A stretch of DNA of 8,073 bases from Clostridia bacterium (GTDB lineage Bacteria > Bacillota > Clostridia > Christensenellales > Aristaeellaceae), in assembly GCA_024404275.1 (NCBI GenBank), contig JAKSQG010000081.1, forward strand, positions 1 to 8,073, in the 5' to 3' direction. Positions 6,445 to 8,073 of the stretch are shown piece by piece. The translations under genes and the position numbers were made by a program. The notes under the pieces were generated by a model. That model saw nothing but the letters and a program-made list of their open reading frames with translations. It searched no databases and was not told where the DNA came from. The stretch's first letter is position 1. Every line of letters begins with the position of its first letter.

Positions 6445-7758
6445 TTCCGTTTCGACCAGTGAAATGCGGATGCAGGGGCGCACACCGCCGTTTTTATAAT
6501 CCACCGTATAGAAGCTGCCGATGGAGCCGGTCGGGCGGACAATGGCGCCATGGGCGTTTTCGCGTCCGGGCGAGCGCATCCAGTACCAGGTGCAGCCGTC
6601 GTTTTCATCGACGTTGACGCCCTGCTGCACGGCATAGTCCGTCGCCTTCACCACGCGGTCGGCGGTGTTCGGGAACATTTTGAGCGTTTCGGCATAGCTG
6701 AGCAGATACACCTTGTCCTCGGTGTTCCTGCCGCCGTTGGAGGACCATTTCTCGCTGCCCTGTGCCTTGCCGTTGACCACCTCGGTGGTCAGGATCAGTG
6801 CCTTCTCACTGCTGTCAAAGGCGTTTTCAAAGAAAGTACCGTTCAGGAATGCGCGCAGGCTGGAGGTTTCCCAGGTCACTTCCCTTTCTTTTTCGTGATA
6901 GGGCTGCGCATCCAGCGCGTACACGCTCTGCAGCAGTGCCGTTTCGCCGTCCACCAGCAGCACACGCCATTCGATGGGCTCCCTGCCGTTATCGCTGCGT
7001 CCGTCCTGCTCATAGCTGCCAAACGGAATGACCTCACCTGCGGTCAGCATGCGCAGAACGACGCGCTTGGTTTCCTGCAGGTCCGCCGTCACGCTTTCAT
7101 TGCTGGCGGACAGCTGCACCTTGCCGCAATAGGCAAAGGCTTCCCCGTCCAGCCCGGAAATGCCCTCGGGCAGCAGCACCTTTTCCAGCAGGGCACAGCC
7201 GGAAAACGCGTAGCGGGCCACCTGTTCGATACTTTGCGGCAGCAGCACGCTTCTCAATCCCGTACATTGGGAAAAAGCATAACCGCCGATCGTCTGTGTG
7301 CCCTCGGGCAAGATCAGCGTTTCCAGCGAGGTACAGGCGGCAAAGGCAAACTCGCCGATCTCCGGCACACCGCCCTCAAAGGTCAGATACTTCAGCCCCG
7401 AACACGCTCCGAAGGCATGGGAGCCGATGCTCGTCACCGCTTCGGGAATCGTCAGGCTGTACAGACCATGACACATGTAAAAGGCATAATCCTCCACTGC
7501 CGTCAGCGTTTCGGGCAGCGTCAGGTTGACCAGCTCCTTCCGGCCGTAAAAAGCGCCGCGGCCAATGCCGGTCACAAGGTGGCCGTCCAATTCGCCGGGG
7601 ATCACGCACTCCTGTGCGTCCTCACCCTTCCAGGCCGTCACCTTCGCGGTGCCGTCCTCCAGCAGGGTATATTCAAACTCCTCCGTACTTTCGGCCAATG
7701 CGCCAAAAGCCGTCAGAATCAGCAGCAAAAGCATCATCAGCAGGGCTGTTTTTTTCAT
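6442..7758 (-). CDS. Secreted BspA-type LRR protein with DUF6273-like domain
   Basis: I recognise the domain types but not a specific function. The 438-residue protein starts with a clear signal peptide (MKKT, hydrophobic core to about residue 18, probable cleavage after ALA at 22). From about residue 60 to 216 it carries six to seven BspA-like leucine-rich repeats of 23 residues, with the pattern IG-x-x-AF-x-x-C-x-x-L-x-x-L-x-LPE. From about residue 243 a DUF6273-like domain follows: IPFGSYEQDG, EPIEWRVL, TWETSSLRAFLN, DKVYLLSYAE, CTWYWMRSPG and VRPCIRISL. It ends without LPXTG, transmembrane or cell-wall-binding segments, so it is probably released or held by partners. The start at 7756-7758 has AAGGAG six bases upstream; a longer frame to 7890 would run through its promoter. 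It has its own promoter and ends 90 bases before purR, with no clear terminator. Confidence 0.85.
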   Translation of the reverse strand: MKKTALLMMLLLLILTAFGALAESTEEFEYTLLEDGTAKVTAWKGEDAQECVIPGELDGHLVTGIGRGAFYGRKELVNLTLPETLTAVEDYAFYMCHGLYSLTIPEAVTSIGSHAFGACSGLKYLTFEGGVPEIGEFAFAACTSLETLILPEGTQTIGGYAFSQCTGLRSVLLPQSIEQVARYAFSGCALLEKVLLPEGISGLDGEAFAYCGKVQLSASNESVTADLQETKRVVLRMLTAGEVIPFGSYEQDGRSDNGREPIEWRVLLVDGETALLQSVYALDAQPYHEKEREVTWETSSLRAFLNGTFFENAFDSSEKALILTTEVVNGKAQGSEKWSSNGGRNTEDKVYLLSYAETLKMFPNTADRVVKATDYAVQQGVNVDENDGCTWYWMRSPGRENAHGAIVRPTGSIGSFYTVDYKNGGVRPCIRISLVETE

Positions 7759-7764
7759 GAAATA

Positions 7765-7770
7765 CTCCTT
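7765..7770 (-). promoter_or_regulatory. Ribosome binding site fixing the LRR gene start
   Basis: AAGGAG on the minus strand, six bases before the ATG at 7758, and directly ahead of a typical signal peptide. Confidence 0.8.
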
Positions 7771-7788
7771 CAAAGGCAAATCGCCCCT

Positions 7789-7817
7789 ATTATACCCTTT
7801 CGCCTCTGCCGCGTCAA
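7789..7817 (-). promoter_or_regulatory. Promoter of the LRR gene
   Basis: TTGACG at 7812-7817 (five of six), a 17-base spacer and a perfect TATAAT at 7789-7794. The predicted start is near 7782, leaving a leader of about 24 bases, so no riboswitch fits. It is back-to-back with the plus-strand promoter, with 21 bases between the two -35 elements. Confidence 0.85.
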
Positions 7818-7838
7818 GGAGCGCCCGCCAATTGCATC

Positions 7839-7867
7839 TTGCCAAGGCCTGCCGCAGATGATATAAT
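7839..7867 (+). promoter_or_regulatory. Promoter of the plus-strand gene
   Basis: TTGCCA at 7839-7844 (five of six), a 17-base spacer and a perfect TATAAT at 7862-7867. The predicted start is near 7874, giving a leader of about 59 bases before the ATG at 7933. It supports the downstream ORF as a real expressed gene. Confidence 0.82.
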
Positions 7868-7904
7868 ATAGGTTGAAGTTTCATACACACCCCCCACTGT
7901 ACGC

Positions 7905-7920
7905 AACGGCTTCGGCCGTT
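7905..7920 (+). promoter_or_regulatory. UUCG-tetraloop hairpin beside the ribosome binding site
   Basis: AACGGC-TTCG-GCCGTT is a perfect six-pair stem closed by a C(UUCG)G tetraloop, an exceptionally stable RNA fold. AAGGAG (7921-7926) starts at the very next base, and the ATG follows six bases later. No U-run follows, so it is not a terminator; it may protect the leader or hold the ribosome binding site open. Confidence 0.6.
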
Positions 7921-7932
7921 AAGGAGTATATC

Positions 7933-8073
7933 ATGTCTAATCTGCCCCCCAACGATTCCGGCCTGCCGCAGGAGGAAAACGTCATCCGACGCCGCCGCTC
8001 CTCCTCCCGGCCCACAACATAGCCCGGGGAAGGCGCCGCTCCTCTTTTCCGGGATGCGCCTGCCGCAAACGAT
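7933..8073 (+). CDS. N-terminus of an unknown protein, frame interrupted by amber at codon 30
   Basis: A promoter, stable leader hairpin and AAGGAG site lead to an ATG at 7933. The frame encodes 29 residues beginning MSNLPPNDSGLPQEEN, with a basic patch RRRR at 19-23 and a Ser/Thr/Pro stretch, then TAG at 8020-8022. The same frame then stays open to the window edge for 17 codons (PGEGAAPLFRDAPAAND), which looks like continued low-complexity, Pro/Ala-rich coding. A disordered, proline-rich cytoplasmic tail of this sort often precedes a membrane protein, but no domain is visible and I do not name a product. TAG is one base from the CAG glutamine codon. The options are a nonsense mutation, a sequence error, read-through, or a true 29-residue peptide followed by a separate gene. 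The feature runs off the window. Confidence 0.45.

Noticed and set aside
6550..7866. A 438-codon plus-strand frame antisense to the LRR gene
   Set aside because: The sense strand has a signal peptide, periodic repeats, promoter and ribosome binding site; the antisense frame has none and would run through the LRR promoter.
7759..7890. N-terminal extension of the LRR protein to 7890
   Set aside because: The extension covers the TTGACG-TATAAT promoter, lacks a ribosome binding site and would bury the signal peptide.

Overview
The window looks like a chromosomal housekeeping segment from a GC-rich Firmicute, most likely a gut-type Clostridia lineage. The reasons are the Bacillus-type purine repressor PurR (an HTH domain joined to a phosphoribosyltransferase fold), an L7Ae/YbxF-like gene placed directly before rpsL, strong AGGAGG-type ribosome binding sites, consensus sigma-A promoters, and a secreted BspA-type leucine-rich-repeat protein with a DUF6273-like C-terminus. 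I cannot place it more finely from sequence alone.

Almost everything is on the minus strand. Read in transcription order (high to low coordinates) it runs: the secreted LRR/DUF6273-like protein (7758-6442) with its own promoter; purR (6351-5539) with its own promoter and a pair of PurBox-like operators; pth (5542-4976), whose start overlaps the purR stop as ATGA; then a 205-base control region; then the str operon: an L7Ae-family gene (4770-4507), rpsL (4420-4046), rpsG (3852-3382), fusA (3324-1252, GTG start) and tuf (1218-4). The only plus-strand gene begins at 7933, divergent from the LRR gene. Its reading frame meets an amber codon at codon 30, then stays open and coding-like to the window edge.

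The genes form a translation block: EF-Tu and EF-G run elongation, S12 and S7 belong to the 30S subunit, the L7Ae-like protein is a probable RNA-binding accessory, and peptidyl-tRNA hydrolase rescues dropped-off peptidyl-tRNAs. PurR connects the neighbourhood to purine/PRPP status. Two inverted PurBox-like sites with the 17-base spacing known from Bacillus lie over the purR promoter. A 12-of-13 PurBox match also lies upstream of the str promoter.

The regulatory DNA is the richest part. Four sigma-A-type promoters can be read, each with a perfect TATAAT and a 17-base spacer. The str promoter is a full TTGACA-17-TATAAT consensus preceded by four helically phased A-tracts and followed by an inverted repeat at the transcript's 5' end with a U-run. 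Two further hairpins sit between the L7Ae gene and rpsL. I see no tRNA, rRNA, CRISPR array, insertion sequence or phage gene, and no clear case for a wholly new system. The best leads are the PurR operator architecture, arginine at S12 position 88, the interrupted plus-strand ORF, and the separation of the str operon from rpoBC.
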